From: Ceratorhiza oryzae-sativae
Taxonomy: Eukaryota; Basidiomycota; Agaricomycetes; Cantharellales; Ceratobasidiaceae
Assembly (NCBI GenBank): GCA_030998015.1
Contig: JARWMV010000016.1
Coordinates: 62,001-126,000 of the forward strand
Length of the DNA: 64,000 nucleotides
Direction: 5' to 3'
The notes below the pieces were generated by a model. The model worked only from the letters and a program-made list of their open reading frames with translations, searched no databases and was not told the origin of the DNA. Made by a program: the position numbers and the translations under genes. Each line of letters begins with the position of its first letter. Positions within the stretch are counted from its first letter, which is position 1. This document shows, one piece after another, positions 10,694 through 22,402 of this stretch.

Positions 10694-12036
10694 CTAATGG
10701 AATATTACCTCTGTGAATATGTGGACCCAGATCATGTCTTTGAACATGCCATTACACTGGTCAGAGCTTATGAATTCAATTGAAACGCATACATCAGCCT
10801 TGGTTTTCGGTACCTGTGTAAAATCCACCGCTTGGCCAGAAATCATGTGGATTCCGTAAAACACCCGGAGAAGTGCACTAGCGGCATCCTCGCCGACCTG
10901 GTAGCCGACCTTGAGTGCTTCGTCCATCGCCATGATCGGATGGGGCGAGGCTGAAAACTAGTTCAAATTATGATCATCCAGATCACAGGATGATACAACT
11001 AACCAGGATAAACAACGAGCTCGACGTTTTTTCCAGCCTCCTTCAACTTGCGGGCATACAATAATCCCTCGTCCCTCAGGATGTCCAATTCCGCAACACC
11101 AACCCATGCGTCTGGGAGCTGAGCCCAGACCATGGCGTCTTTTTGGTAAATTGGTGACGCGTCGGGGTGGGTCTCTTGCCCCTTGTCGGGTAAGTAGTAG
11201 TTGCGGAACCAGAGCATTTTTTCAGGTGATAGTCCTGCAGCGTTCTTCCATTTCACCCAGGATTCGTAAGAGGCCGGAAGGGGTGACGAGCCGTCTTCTT
11301 TAACCGAGTTGTCCGTGACTGGAACTATCAAGACTTGATAGACGAGAGGGATGGGCGGTGAACGTTGGACGGCGCGCTGAGTGAGTACTGCACTCAGATT
11401 TCCGCCTCTATCAGAAAATTCAGTGGTAAATAGTTGGCTGGGATGATGTGCAAGATGACCTACGCGGAGGACCCTCCAACAGCGATCTTTGAGGGATTAA
11501 TGCCCAACTCTTTCGGACCATATTCATAGATCCATTCGAGTGCGGTCCACGAATCATCAACTGCAGCAGGGAACGGATGCTCGGGAGCCAGACGATAATC
11601 AACCGAAACCACCACACAGTTGGCATCTAAATCATGTAAAAACTATTGCTTGATGAACCCATATGACCCAGATCGACGTACTTTTGCATGCCCTGGCACT
11701 AAACGAATTCTCAGTATCGATATTTCCCAAAACCCATCCTCCGCCGTGATAATATGCCAACACTGGCCAACCCCCTTCTGGCTTGTCCCCCTCAGGCGTA
11801 AATACCCTTGTCGAAACAGGCACGCGACCCGGAATGGCGAGAGTCATATCTTTCACCGAGCCAACCTTGCAGGGCTCCAACCCGCCGAGATTGATAGGAC
11901 CAACACGACAAGCTGGGTTCCAAGGGACGCGATGCAGTGCGGTTCGATCTGCGATATGTTTTTCATAAAATTCAACATACTGCGGATCGAGAAGTGGGCG
12001 AATTTCGGGGTGGAGAGGGCCGTTTGTTGTCGGCAT
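10694..12036 (-). CDS. HSL-family (alpha/beta hydrolase) esterase/lipase
   Basis: An alpha/beta-hydrolase of the hormone-sensitive-lipase (bacterial family IV) type, cleaving short-chain esters. Motifs in order: [17 protein letters not shown] with the HGGGW oxyanion motif at 11734-11748; a following exon with [18 protein letters not shown]; the nucleophile elbow GSSAG split by an intron near 11463-11477; [20 protein letters not shown]; the acidic-residue region [18 protein letters not shown]; and [20 protein letters not shown], in which PHP carries the catalytic His after a spliced junction. All triad elements are thus present. The start at 12036 ([18 protein letters not shown]) is preferred because the family begins close to [10 protein letters not shown]; an in-frame ATG at 12111 adds 25 residues. 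The last exon is open to 10694, but the true end may be up to 150 bases earlier after RVFYG. No signal peptide is seen, so it is probably intracellular. Confidence 0.85.
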
Positions 12037-12365
12037 GATACAGAGAGCGCCCGAGCGAACCAGATGTAAAGGCTGAGCGCTGATGCCTTGTCGACTTCGC
12101 GATGACGGCATTTATAATCCCAAGATCGGGAGAGCTTAATTTAGACACCGGGTATCCCTGGCAGGAGTAATCCAAGTGATTGAACCAATGCACTGAGTTG
12201 GGATACGGACCATTTCGCGGCTAGTCGGCCCGATTATGTGCTACACAGGCCGATGATGTGGTTATGGTATATTTGTTCAATGCATTGTAGTTTATCTACT
12301 TTCGTCTATGTTGATTGATTTTTTACTTGTCGACGAATTCAAATCTGATTCATACCACCTTTCAT
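12037..12365. other. Short intergenic between esterase and ketopantoate reductase
   Basis: Holds the esterase promoter and the 3' end of the reductase. Nothing else is seen. Confidence 0.4.
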
Positions 12366-13801
12366 TTACGCTAGCGAGTATTTCTTTTCTTTCGCGACGA
12401 GGAGAGAGTAGAGCGTCTGCAACACTGGAGTGGGAATACCCAACTCTTTGGCCTTGCGTAAAGGGTATCCAACAATAACCTATGCCGCTAGTTAGGGCGT
12501 GAAACATAACGACAGAGAACGAGAGCGCATAAAGCTGACCTCTGTTTCCATCGGACGATGATTCGCAGCATCGACTTGCATCGAGCTGATCAATGGCTTT
12601 CCAGCAGCCCGTTCCATGAGCGTGTCTACGAATTGGAATGGAATATCAAGACCAAGCCCCTAAGCCACAGGTGAATATGAGCCAGTCGGGACCTCGGTGT
12701 CTGCGAAACCTACCTGTGCAACTGTAATAACCTCTCTCATGACATCGCGTGATAGCGGCTCAGCCTCTGGAGACGAAGTCAGCCACTCGAGCACATTGGT
12801 ATTTGTCAAGGCTGTCAGGCTGTTCCAGGCACAGTTCCTGCTCTTACAAATTTAAATCGGCTCAAAGCCTAACCGCTTGGTGAGTATCACGCACCAAATG
12901 ACCTTTTCCCACCGGCGAACCTGGATATTTTCGACTATTTCGACATCCAACCCGCCGGCCGTGAACACTGAGCCCAAAAATTCCAGCCTTGGTCTCTCGA
13001 TTGCAAAATCCAACTCCGAGGCAAACACGCCGATCTCGTCCTTCAGACCGCGAGCGTGTTCGACCACCCCAGAGCTGACCTGAGTTGCTCCGACCCATGT
13101 CTAGGGACGATCACCGCATGGTCAGTCAATGTTGAATATATCATCAATACAATCCATCATCTTACGACGCAACTCAAGATTGTGTTTTTCGGCCACCGCG
13201 CTCGAACACCATCCTAGAAGCGGATCTGGATTTGAGTGATCAAGGCACGGCGAATTCAAATGACTTGCTTCGATGCCCACACCATTCTGAATCAATACAA
13301 TCGATGTTGCCTTTTCCGTTATAAACGGGTCGAGAAGCTCTGGCAAAGACGGCGACGAGTTCAATAGTGCTTTGGTCGTTACTATGACGTAGTCCCATAT
13401 CGGTCGAGCGTTGCCAGAAGATGACTGGACACCCAAGGTCGAATACACTGGTGGTTGACATGGGAATCGGATCGACAATCAGAGCGGGTGACTCGGACAA
13501 CAGAGGAATTATTACCGTCGGCAAGCCGGACGATGCTCTCTCCCCAGACATCGCTTTTCACAGTGAGACCCTGGAGCACATGGTATTAATAGCTTTGTTG
13601 TATCGATATATTTCAGCATACATTTTGCTTGACAGCATCGATGTTTGACCTGGCGACTGCAGAAACAGATTTACCAGCGCGATGCAGAGCCAACGCATGA
13701 ATGGCGCCAATTCTGTGGGAATCTAAATCTAGCGCGTGCCCAACATGGCACGATGGGACTCACCCGCCAAGCCCAAACACAAGAAACGTTGGTTCTCCCA
13801 T
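12366..13801 (-). CDS. 2-dehydropantoate 2-reductase (ketopantoate reductase) family
   Basis: Ketopantoate reductase uses NADPH to make pantoate for pantothenate and CoA synthesis; fungal genomes carry several family members of uncertain substrate. The start at 13801 gives MGEPTFLVFGLGG, joined across an intron to IGAIHALALHRAGKSVSAVA, a Rossmann GxGxxG nucleotide site. Next come WDYVIVTTKALLNSSPSL, ITEKATSIVLIQNGVGIE (the conserved TxQNGxG-like block), and a C-terminal ApbA_C domain with KVIWN-type helix, SLTALTNTNVLEWL, GLGLDIPFQFVDTLMERA, and PLISSMQVDAANHRPMETE followed by VIVGYPLRKAKELGIPTP. The end is LLVAKEKKYSLA with stop at 12366-12368. Length and domain order match the family. At least seven introns are needed. 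It is divergent from the secreted-protein gene at 14416. Confidence 0.85.
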
Positions 13802-14415
13802 GATGATCGTCGTTGGTGACGGAATGAGCCGAGCCACGTGAGTGTGTCGACAACGCCAAGCCTCCACATTGCGAGCTTGTTCGCCCGTCGACGCCCTTTT
13901 CTCTGCATTTTCTTGTCTCGACGCACGACTTTGGGCAGAATATGTTGAGTTGGGGCAACCTTTTTCAACTGGAAAAGCGAAGCGCCACTCGGTTGCGAGC
14001 GACAACGGCGGCTCGCTTCTCAAGGCCCGCGATTCAAACCTTTTCGGGCTGGAACACAGAATCACTCCGCTTCGTCTCGCGTGTCTGGATCGCCGTCGTG
14101 ACGACCGCGAAGAAAAACGCCCTGACGACAGAGGTCCACCATTGTGGTCTGAGGCCGAGGGGGAAAAACTTCCTCGATGTTTCCGCACCATAAAAACGGA
14201 CGAGCGGAATGCGGCACTCCAGGTCATCCCCCAGCTTGGTCTGAGATCGAGTGACTCGTTCGCTGTCTTTCGTTCGTCTTTTTTTGTAATCCTTCTTCGA
14301 CGTTCTTTGGTGCCGGCAGTGAGTGCTTTGGACAACTGATTGATGCTCGGTCTGAACCGCGCGCAGCCTTCTTTTCCTACACCAGTCCTACATTTTATTT
14401 CAATTCTAGTTCGTC
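13802..14415. promoter_or_regulatory. Divergent promoter region, reductase / secreted protein
   Basis: The 614 bp between two head-to-head start codons contain no supported gene. Long frames on both strands here are overlapping shadows without motifs. It presumably holds both promoters; no specific site was identified. Confidence 0.45.
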
Positions 14416-15806
14416 ATGAAGGTTTCTATTGTTTCTTTGCTTGCTCTGGGAGCAGCCTCGGCTGTGGCTATGCCGTTTCCTGGTTATGCGAAGGTAAGTT
14501 GGCGTGGGTGCTGTCTCTTTTTGTTTTCTGACACGGTTGGTTAGCCTGCGCTCGCGGCTCGCAACTATAACCTAAAGGCAGAACGTAAGTTTCTGGACAC
14601 ATTCGCGGAGGCTTTGACTGATGTTCTATCCAGCCGCCAGCAACTCGACTACCACCGCCGAGACTTCCAGTGCTACGGTACGCATTTTCTGTTCACATAT
14701 AGACCATATCATTTACACCACGCAGTCAACTACCACGCACGTCGCCTCTGCCAAGACTTCTGACACGTCCAGCGCCGCGTCTTCCACTCATACCTCAGCT
14801 TCTTCCACTCATACCTCCGCTTCCTCCACTCATACCTCTGCCTCCTCCACCCACACTACTGCCTCCTCCACCGATACTGCTGCCTCCTCCACCCACACTG
14901 CCGCTTCTTCCACCGACACTGCCTCGTCCTCCACCCATACTGGCGCTTCCACCAATGCTGCCGCTGCGTCCGATACTTCGACCTCGACTACCTCGACGTC
15001 AGCGACTCACACCACGGCCGCGAGCTCGCACACCGGTGGCACCGTTACCGTCACTGCTACTGTCACAGTGGTACGCATACTTTACTCATTCGCTTTGAAA
15101 TTTGTTTAACGTCGGCTGTAGACTGCCACTGCCACTCACAAGGCTCAAAATGGTAACAAGAACAATATGGGCAACAACGGCAATAAGGACAATGGCAATA
15201 AGGACAAGAATGGCAATAAGGACAACGGCAACAAGGATAACAAGGACAACAAGGACAACGGCAACAAGGATAACAAGGGCAATGGGAACAAGGATAACAT
15301 GGGCAATGGGAACAAGGATAACGGCAACAAGGATAACAAGGATATGAACGGCAACAAGGATGACAAGAACGGCAACAAGGACGATAAGAACAAGGGCGGC
15401 AATGGAAATGGCAATAATAACAATGGAATGCATCAGTCCCAGACGAAGACGAAGACTGTTGTAAGTTTTGCGATATTCCACTAATGCAATTCACTGACTT
15501 GAGAGCAGACCAAGACCGACACCTCGACATCTGCCGCTGCGATGCACACCACCAGCGTAACCTCGACATCGTCTAGTGCAGCGACCACGACTACCGCCGC
15601 GGCGTCTTCTACCCACAAGGCGTCGACAACATCGTCCAGCGCGACCGAGACTGCTAGCGCGACTCCCAAGGCGGAGGCTCGTCGCAGGACGTTCCTGCCC
15701 GGTCCGGCCCGCATGTAAGCGACCTTGCATTCTCCAGCTGTTGCACTCAAACTGATCTGGATTTTTTTTCAGGCGCTCGGTTCGTCGTACGACTCGTCAT
15801 GCTTGA
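14416..15806 (+). CDS. Secreted Ser/Thr-rich protein with NGNKDN repeats
   Basis: The start encodes a clear signal peptide, MKVSIVSLLALGAASAVAMP. After short exons (PALAARNYNLKAE, then ASNSTTTAETSSAT) comes a Ser/Thr/Ala-rich mucin-like domain built of repeats such as SSTHTSA and SSTDTAA (14780-14950), which should be heavily O-glycosylated. After VTVTATVTV an intron leads to an Asn/Lys/Asp-rich domain of about 90 residues made of NGNKDN units (15150-15415), then TKTKTV. A final Ser/Thr-rich exon follows, ending ARRRTFLPGPARM and, after one more intron, RSVRRTTRHA. Six to seven exons. The function is unknown; composition suggests a cell-wall or matrix protein, or a secreted effector-like protein. 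The basic end could hold a processing site (ARRR), but this is a guess. Repeats may vary in number between strains. Confidence 0.8.
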
Positions 15807-16332
15807 GTTTGGTTCGCTGTAGTTTAGATCAGTTCTGTTGAGCGCTGTGCGTTTGACTATTGTAGTATATGCTAATAGATGTTGTGGTTGGAGACCCATA
15901 GTTCGAAGCTCGTTTTCTAGCAAACCAGCTTTGCTATTCTTTCACTAGCATATACATTATCTAAGACGGAGTATAGAATTCGCTCTCCAAAGGCAAGCGA
16001 ATAACACAGCAGACAGAACAATAGGAGTGGTTCGTGGACGGACATAACTCAATGTCGGCCTCATGGCTATCAGGAATCTCCGTTTTCACGGAAACTGGCG
16101 ACTTCGGAGAAAGCCTAGATCCATTTCAAATCGTTTAACGGCGACGGAGTATTGGGCTGCATTTAGCACGATAGGAGTGGGCTATGGAGATCCATCGATG
16201 AGCGATGTCCAGCATTTAGTACCATAAAAGAAAGCAAATGAATGACTATTTCACTATTCAATTTGACTGACGGCACACTTCGCATTCATCACGATGAACA
16301 ACACGGGGCTTGCCACCCGTGACTCTACAAGC
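15807..16332. other. Intergenic region
   Basis: No gene supported. Contains the 3' region of the secreted-protein gene and the upstream flank of the methyltransferase pseudogene. Confidence 0.4.
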
Positions 16333-16990
16333 GATGGCCGTGTTCGCATAGTACGACGCCGACACGGAAAGTGTAGTCTACCGTGTCATGCCCAACCGCA
16401 GTCCGAGAACGTACCATCGGCATTTGATTCAGAAACGGACGGCTCAGCTTCTGCATCGGCAATGCAGCCCGAGTGTTTGCCTGGTGGGCGAGATGGCTGC
16501 CGTATCCTTCTAATATTGCCTGACTCTTGTACGATCTAGGCTATTTCTTCTAACACCATGGGCGCGTCTGCATCCAGCAAGTGAGAATATTGTCCAGTGG
16601 TTCCCCTCTGATAGCATCCGGCGCCACGTGCTTTGGTACCTGGTATGTAATTCTCTATATTCGGCAGTGACTATGTGGACCCAGTCAAGGATATGCTCAA
16701 TGTCGAAGACAGGCGAACACGCCGAGTGTTGGAGCTGAGGAAAAGAGCTGGTACATGGGTACATGGCACGTCTTGATCTATCCGGTTACGTTTTAGTCAT
16801 CCAACTTGGGTCAAAGGGTTCAAGCTATAGCGATACAGTTCCCAGACCTTTAGTTTTGGGGTCTTGACGTGGTACCAATGATGCCCCACGTTCAACGAAG
16901 TAATGTCGTGTTCGAAGTCTAAGATTATACGGAAGTGTTGCTCTGTCGCACTGTGCCCTTTGTCCGGGAGGGTTCATTCAAAAGAGGTAC
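16333..16990 (+). pseudogene. SAM methyltransferase pseudogene, copy 1, 3' half lost
   Basis: This is a decayed copy of the two methyltransferase genes that follow. From ATG at 16333 the frame reads MAVFA and meets TAG (16349-16351) where the intact copies have MGVFAY. Further homologous pieces are PSAFDSETDGSAS, a segment matching PASxNIxxWxPSDxIxRH, DYVDPVKDMLNVEDRRTRRV then LELRKRAGTW (motif I, in which the glycine-rich ELGTxTG has decayed), and QAIAIQFPDL followed by TAG at 16851-16853 and then LDVVPMMPHV. After about 16990 homology stops; the VLRPGGL core and the whole C-terminal domain are missing. Two nonsense codons, frame changes and truncation show it is not functional. Confidence 0.8.
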
Positions 16991-17168
16991 AATAGCATTT
17001 GGCTTTGGATCCAAGCCACCCGACTACACCCACTCAACTTGATCATTACACGGATCACATGGATGGTCTCACTCAACCATATGTTATGACCCTTGGCATC
17101 AACCCAAATACACGTTAGAAGATTCCACAATGATAATGGCTGGATCAATAGATGAGCTGAAGCAGCAT

Positions 17169-17357
17169 ACTCAGCCACTCCCCGAAAATCTAGCTAGCAC
17201 GTGATAATGCTCCACTGCCCAAGTATATTTCTGGGCGCTAACTAGATGCCGATAGCGCCAGTAGCCCATGCTACTTTGGATCCAGTGAGCGCTCAGAAGC
17301 ATACTTACAGCTGTGGAGCTAGCATATGCTAGCTAGATTTCCAGAGTTTGGCTGAGT
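17169..17357. mobile_element. MITE-like hairpin element, copy A
   Basis: A non-coding element of about 189 bp that folds back on itself. The ends are TACTCAGCCA and TGGCTGAGTA, perfect 10-bp terminal inverted repeats that include a TA on each side, as expected for a TA target duplication. Inside, the 5' arm (to about 17236) and 3' arm (from about 17287) pair imperfectly, with shared blocks ATCTAGCTAGCA, AAGTATxxTTCTGxGCGC and their complements. It has no coding capacity and would need a transposase in trans, probably of Tc1/mariner type. A related element lies at 57264-57446. Confidence 0.7.
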
Positions 17358-18795
17358 AAACACCGCGCTGCAGTCCAGTTGTATTCCATATATGGTACAA
17401 GAATATATAAGCTTGTCCGAGGCGTCCTGTGGCCTACCTATTTCGCTTCTATCTGAGCGCGTGTGTTTGTGTGTGTGTGGCGTAACATACGAAGGTATAT
17501 GCGCAAATGATACGAGCAAACAATTGTGGTGCCGTTGGTCCGGGTCGATTTAAGACATCCCTAATTAACCCGTGAACGACGGATAAACTAAACGCCTTGG
17601 GTCTTGCCAGGGGCCGAGATAGCCAACATATCTGAAACACCATTACACGCTATCAAGTACATATGTAACAGAGGTTTGGCACCTAAATTCATATTGCACT
17701 ACTATCAAACACAACCTCCTCCAATGCATATAGTACCCGTAGCTCCCAGATGCTTCGTTGACACAGTAAGGATCGTGAATCATCACATGCAGATCCAGTG
17801 CGATTGGAGAAACGAGACAAATTCAAACCATTTTCTAGACTGGGTGCGGAGAACGATGGCTGAATGTTCATCAAGTAGCTGGGGCTCACAGTTGCTGTGT
17901 GGGCACTCGTATAGCCTATCCTCTCTATGTCTGTGCGAGCAGTGATGTCCGGGCTCACAAGTCACGTATATGGGCGCTGGAAAACCGAATGCCGTGCCAG
18001 GCGGGCCTCTGCAGAAGTTTGCAAGGGTCGAAAACGGACAAAGTGCGTATGATGTCATTTAAAGTTAATATCACATGAGGAGAAAATCCGCTAAAATAAT
18101 TACCACAGGCCATCAAGAAACTGCATTACCCTCTGGTTTGGTCGTGGTGGACGCAGTGGTGAGGACAGACGTGGGTGCTGTACTCGATTAGCGGTGTAAT
18201 GGCATAAATGCGCGGGTGATTACGAGATGTAAGCGGGCCCATTATCAAGTCGTAATGACTAATGGTATCACCCAACTAATCCCGCCTGAACAGGAACAGT
18301 ATGCAACCGGGGCGCCGACTTGACGAGCGAATTCGTGGGACTGGTGGCAAAACCTGCCGGAAATATACACACGACGAGCTGCTGGCAGCAAAGAAGGAAA
18401 GCTGAGGAATATCGAGGCTGGTTGGGAGCGCGAGGCGGGATGTACGTGACTCTCCATAGTTGTGCGGGCTCCTGTGATCATCCACGAACAAGTGGCACTG
18501 GGCCATATGGCTCTACTAGCAGGCTATGAGATATAGCTCTTGTCAAGGGGATTATTGTGAGAGCTATGAGAGCTTAACATATCTTACTGATAAGCGTTGC
18601 CATTGCCAAGACAGATACCAGGAACGAATACAGTTACCGGATAATCGGATGGACACAGCTCAACGATGCCTCGGGGTTCTTCCGCCCGAGGCACGTGCTT
18701 CTCCACTACAGCCTTCATCCCCTCCACAAGTTACGTGTACGACGGCTTTTCCGCACTTTATTCGACGCCAAGCCGGTGCTGAGCATCTGCCAGCG
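17358..18795. other. Long intergenic region before methyltransferase copy 2
   Basis: About 1.4 kb with no supported gene. A short GT-rich microsatellite lies at about 17459-17480. Frames near 17604-18060 and 18245-18530 overlap on opposite strands and show no family motifs. The last few hundred bases should hold the promoter of the gene starting at 18796. Confidence 0.4.
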
Positions 18796-20040
18796 ATGGG
18801 TGTCTTTGCCTACTCCGATCCTGAGACAAATGCCACAATCTACTATGTGATGCCCAATGCCGAGTCTGAGGACGCACTGTCCAGCTTTGGTTCTGAAACA
18901 GACTCATCAACATCTTGGGTGACGATCCAGTCTGACGATTTGCCGGGTAAGCAGGATCTCCCGAAGGCCTCGATCTGATCATCTGGAAGCGTCTCACCCT
19001 TCTCGTTTCATAGGCTATTTCGTTCTGCATCATGGACGGCCACAAGCAGCAAGCGATAGTGTCGCGAAGTGGTTCCCGTCTGATAATATACAGCGGCCTG
19101 TGATCCTTTACTTCATAATCAGGCAATTGTTTGGGGGCGACTATGTTGGGCCGGTCCAAGATGTCCTTGCTCCGTTGGCTGGAGAACAGCGTCAGGTGTT
19201 GGAGTTGGGAACAAGAACTGGGACATGGTGTGTGCTGGGAGTGCCGATCCGATCTAGTCCATCAATCGATCTAACGTCGAACGAAGGATACAATCCATGG
19301 CGGCACAGTTTCCACACGTCCAATTTCGTACTCTGGATGTGGTACCAATGGTGCCCCACGTTCCATGCCACAATATCGAGTTCGAGGTGTGCGACTTTGG
19401 AGAAGAACTACCGTTCGAGAGCAATTCACAAGACGCAGTGTTTCTCAGTGGAATCCTCGACTTGGTAAGTCAAACCCGGCCAGCTGTCGAAATCCATCCT
19501 AATCCGGATTAGGTGAAAGATTACCGCGCTGTACTCCGCGAGGCATATCGCGTCCTTCGTCCCGGAGGGCTCATCCACGTAAGGGAGCACGACCTACGTG
19601 CCTGGGATCCGGACGATCTATCGAAAGTCGCTCAACTCAGCTCGCAGACGTGCCGTTATTTCAGTCTATTTCAGACTTTTATAGCCCAAGCAGGGATCGA
19701 GTTGAACACCTCCGAAAAAATTCCACAGTGGCTCGCGCCAGGATCAGAGGTATGGGATAGCGGCCAGAAAGGATTTGCAGGAATCCATACCGTCACGCCT
19801 GCGCATCCAGCTTATCCCCATGATGGGTTCCCATGTATGGATCATATCGACCCAAGATTATCGCCATCCATTAGACGTTTAGCCGAAATATCCATGCGGG
19901 ACATGTGTGGCGTAATGATGGACTGCGGGCTTGAGGATAAAGGGGCACAAAAATTGATCAGCGACTCGCTTGAGGAGCTGAGGGACCATGAGAACTGCGG
20001 GTTTATGAAGGTGTCTTGCGTCTACGCGACAAAGATATAG
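18796..20040 (+). CDS. SAM-dependent class I methyltransferase, copy 2
   Basis: Four exons. Exon 1 starts MGVFAYSDPETNATIYYVMP and ends WVTIQSDDLP; exon 2 starts GYFVLHHGRPQAASDSVAKW and carries motif I, VLELGTRTGTW; exon 3 continues IQSMAAQFPHVQFRTLDVVP and EEFPFES-like acidic sequence, ending QDAVFLSGILDLV; exon 4 has KDYRAVLREAYRVLRPGG, LIHVREHDLRAWD and PQWLAPGSEVWDSGQKGF, ending HENCGFMKVSCVYATKI. The glycine-rich loop and the LRPGG motif place it in the methyltransferase type 11/LaeA-like group of small-molecule or regulatory methyltransferases; substrate unknown. The frame is intact across splices. Its neighbours are a dead copy upstream and an intact paralog 0.7 kb downstream in the same orientation, so it arose by tandem duplication. 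The GTRTG loop deviates from the usual GxGxG, and both copies share this. Confidence 0.82.
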
Positions 20041-20723
20041 TAAGCCAGTATCTACTGAAGAATGATTATGATCTACATCCCGGTCGGATACCAACCAATG
20101 TTGTAAAAGCCCTTCATGTGTGGTGTTGACAGGTGACGCTATGTTTGGCCTATGTGACTGTGTTATTCCGTTGGAAATCGCCAGAGGGCGTGTGTCCGGT
20201 GGTTTGCACGACTAGCTTGATCTGGATATGGAGATAGGGCCAAGTCAAGGCAACTCTCGTGTAACGATTTGCACGGATAGCACCCTTCGGTGATGTTACC
20301 GAGTGCCTGGTGGCAGGTCTAGTTTCTGTTATACTCGGCGAAAAGCTGGATATCCAACTGTGCTCCCAAGCACATCCGGTGTGGGTGCAGATCGTGCAAA
20401 GCGGCCCCAGAGGCGCACAAATTACCTCGAGAGTAATATCGGCGGCCGCGGGAACAGTTGGATATTCGGCGAGATCATCTATCTCTATTTAGATTGACGC
20501 TTCTCTCCGTTATTTTATTTACGGTTCTGTCAAACCATGAAATCAAGTGCGAGATGAGGGGTGCCATCCAAATCGGTTCTTTCTCAACAAAAGCCAAGAG
20601 AGCCCGTGGGCACGGGAACAGCTGGACAGATACTATGTTGCACAGCCTTGACACAGATGGATACAAATAGCCATAGCTCTCGCAAGATTTCCACGGCCAA
20701 CTGTGGGTCAATCTCCGCCAACG
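20041..20723. other. Intergenic between tandem methyltransferases
   Basis: No gene supported. Holds the 3' end of copy 2 and the promoter of copy 3. Confidence 0.4.
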
Positions 20724-21970
20724 ATGGGTGTCTTTGCCTACCAAGATCCCGACACAAACGCCACAGTCTACCACGTTGTACCCAGTCCCAAATCCGAGTA
20801 TGCGCCATCCAGCTTTGATTCGGAAACGGACTCCACAGCGTCTTGGACGACGATACAGTCGGACCAATTGCCCGGTAAGCAGGCTTGAATGAGTTGGCGA
20901 GTCTCGGAGTCCAAGGGCGACCTAGTTTTTGTGCAACACAGGCTATTTTGTCTTGCATCACGGACGGCAGCAACCAGCAAGCGATAACATAGCAAAGTGG
21001 CTCCCCTCCGACAACATACAGCGACATATTCTCATCTACCTTAAAAACAAGTCTGTGCTTGGTTGTGACTACGCCGATCCAGTCAAGCGTATACTCGGTG
21101 CCCCCGATGGACGAGAGAAGCGAGCGTTAGAGCTTGGAACGAAAACGGGAATCTGGTGCGCAGTCTGACTCTGTGGATGTTCTTGTGAATCCGGCTCATA
21201 ATCAGCTGCAGGATACAAGCTGTGGCCTCACAGTTCCCGAATGTTCATTTTCGTAGCTTGGATGTAGCACCAGTCACACCCCACGCCCCGTGTCACAATG
21301 TCACATTTGAAGTGTACGACTATACACAAGGGATACAGCTGGCTGACGGATCCCAGGACGTCGTTTTCATGAACTCGATTTTGCATCTGGTGCGTTGAGC
21401 TGGATACATTTGATTATTGATCTGTATGATGAAATAACTCAGGTGAAAAACTATCGCGCCATACTCCGTGAAGTGCATCGTGTCCTTCGCCCGGGAGGGC
21501 TCATTCACATAATAGAGCACGGCACAAGCCTCTGGGACCTAGACGACAATTCCAAGCTTGCTCGGGTCAGCACCCCGATCCAGTATTTTTACGACCTAGT
21601 AGATTCACACTTGGCTGGTCTCGGAATTGACTCTGAAACCTGCAGCAAGCTCCCGCAATGGCTGGCCCCGGGTTCTAATCTATGGGATAGCAACCAAACG
21701 GGCTTCAACGAGGTGCACACAACCATGAACACGTTTCCTGTTTATCCACATGACGGCCTCCGATGTATTGACTGGGTTGGCCCAGCTATGGCGCCATACT
21801 TCAGGCGTGGAACGGAGTTGTGCGTGAGGGATACATATGGCCTGGCTTTAGATTTTGGTCTGCAGAGCGACGAGGCGCAGAAAATGCTGGATCAAGTAAT
21901 TGAAGACCTTAGGCAGCATGAGAACTGTGCTTTGATCAAATCGTATTGCATATATGCTACGAAGATCTAG
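20724..21970 (+). CDS. SAM-dependent class I methyltransferase, copy 3
   Basis: The paralog of the preceding gene, with identical exon structure. It begins MGVFAYQDPDTNATVYHVVP, then GYFVLHHGRQQPASDNIAKW, motif I LELGTKTGIW, QAVASQFPNVHFRSLDVAPV, QDVVFMNSILHL, KNYRAILREVHRVLRPGGLI, HIIEHGTSLWDLDDNSKLAR, PQWLAPGSNLWDSNQTGF and finishes HENCALIKSYCIYATKI. All splice sites are GT-AG and all frames remain open, so it appears functional. The two intact copies have clearly diverged outside the motifs, so the duplication is not very recent. Role and substrate are unknown; a secondary-metabolite or regulatory methylation is the usual guess for LaeA-like proteins, but no biosynthetic core enzyme lies in this window. 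Confidence 0.82.
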
Positions 21971-22402
21971 AGCGTTTGAACTCAAGAATCAGCCATTATT
22001 CAAGTAGTATCATGTAATTCCCATACGATGAGAAGCATAAAAATAGGAACGAGTGGGAGTATGTGACCTGGAGTGGTTGTAAACCCCGCACACTCGAGTT
22101 GAGCATCAGTAGCCCCGTGATTTTGCAATGTTGATTCGCGTGCGAGGTCGTAGACTGCATTATTGTTGCCCAGTTGGTGGATACAAGATCACAATCCCTT
22201 GTATATTTCGGGTAGATTTAATACAGAGACTGTGGTGGGGATCCAAGTCGCATGGAGCCAGGTTTATTGATCGTCATTCCCAATTTGGCATCTGGGCGTT
22301 TAGCGGCCCCATCGGTGATCGACGGGCGGGGAAACCTCGTGGCGTCACCCGCGACCCAGGTTCATTTCGCCCTTGCGCAACAGCTTGCTCCCAACCACCA
22401 AC
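21971..22402. other. Intergenic, methyltransferase to GST
   Basis: No supported gene; promoter region of the GST gene. Confidence 0.4.

Noticed and set aside
13760..14339. Overlapping frames of 165 and 191 codons on both strands
   Set aside because: They cover the divergent promoter between two well-supported genes and have no family signal.
15063..15569. Long Cys/Pro/Tyr- and Leu/Pro-rich frames antisense to the NGNKDN repeats
   Set aside because: They are products of reading a low-complexity repeat on the other strand; the sense gene has a signal peptide and splice sites.
17459..17480. GT-rich tract as possible telomere or CRISPR-like repeat
   Set aside because: It is a short simple microsatellite; no CRISPR array or telomeric repeat occurs in the window.
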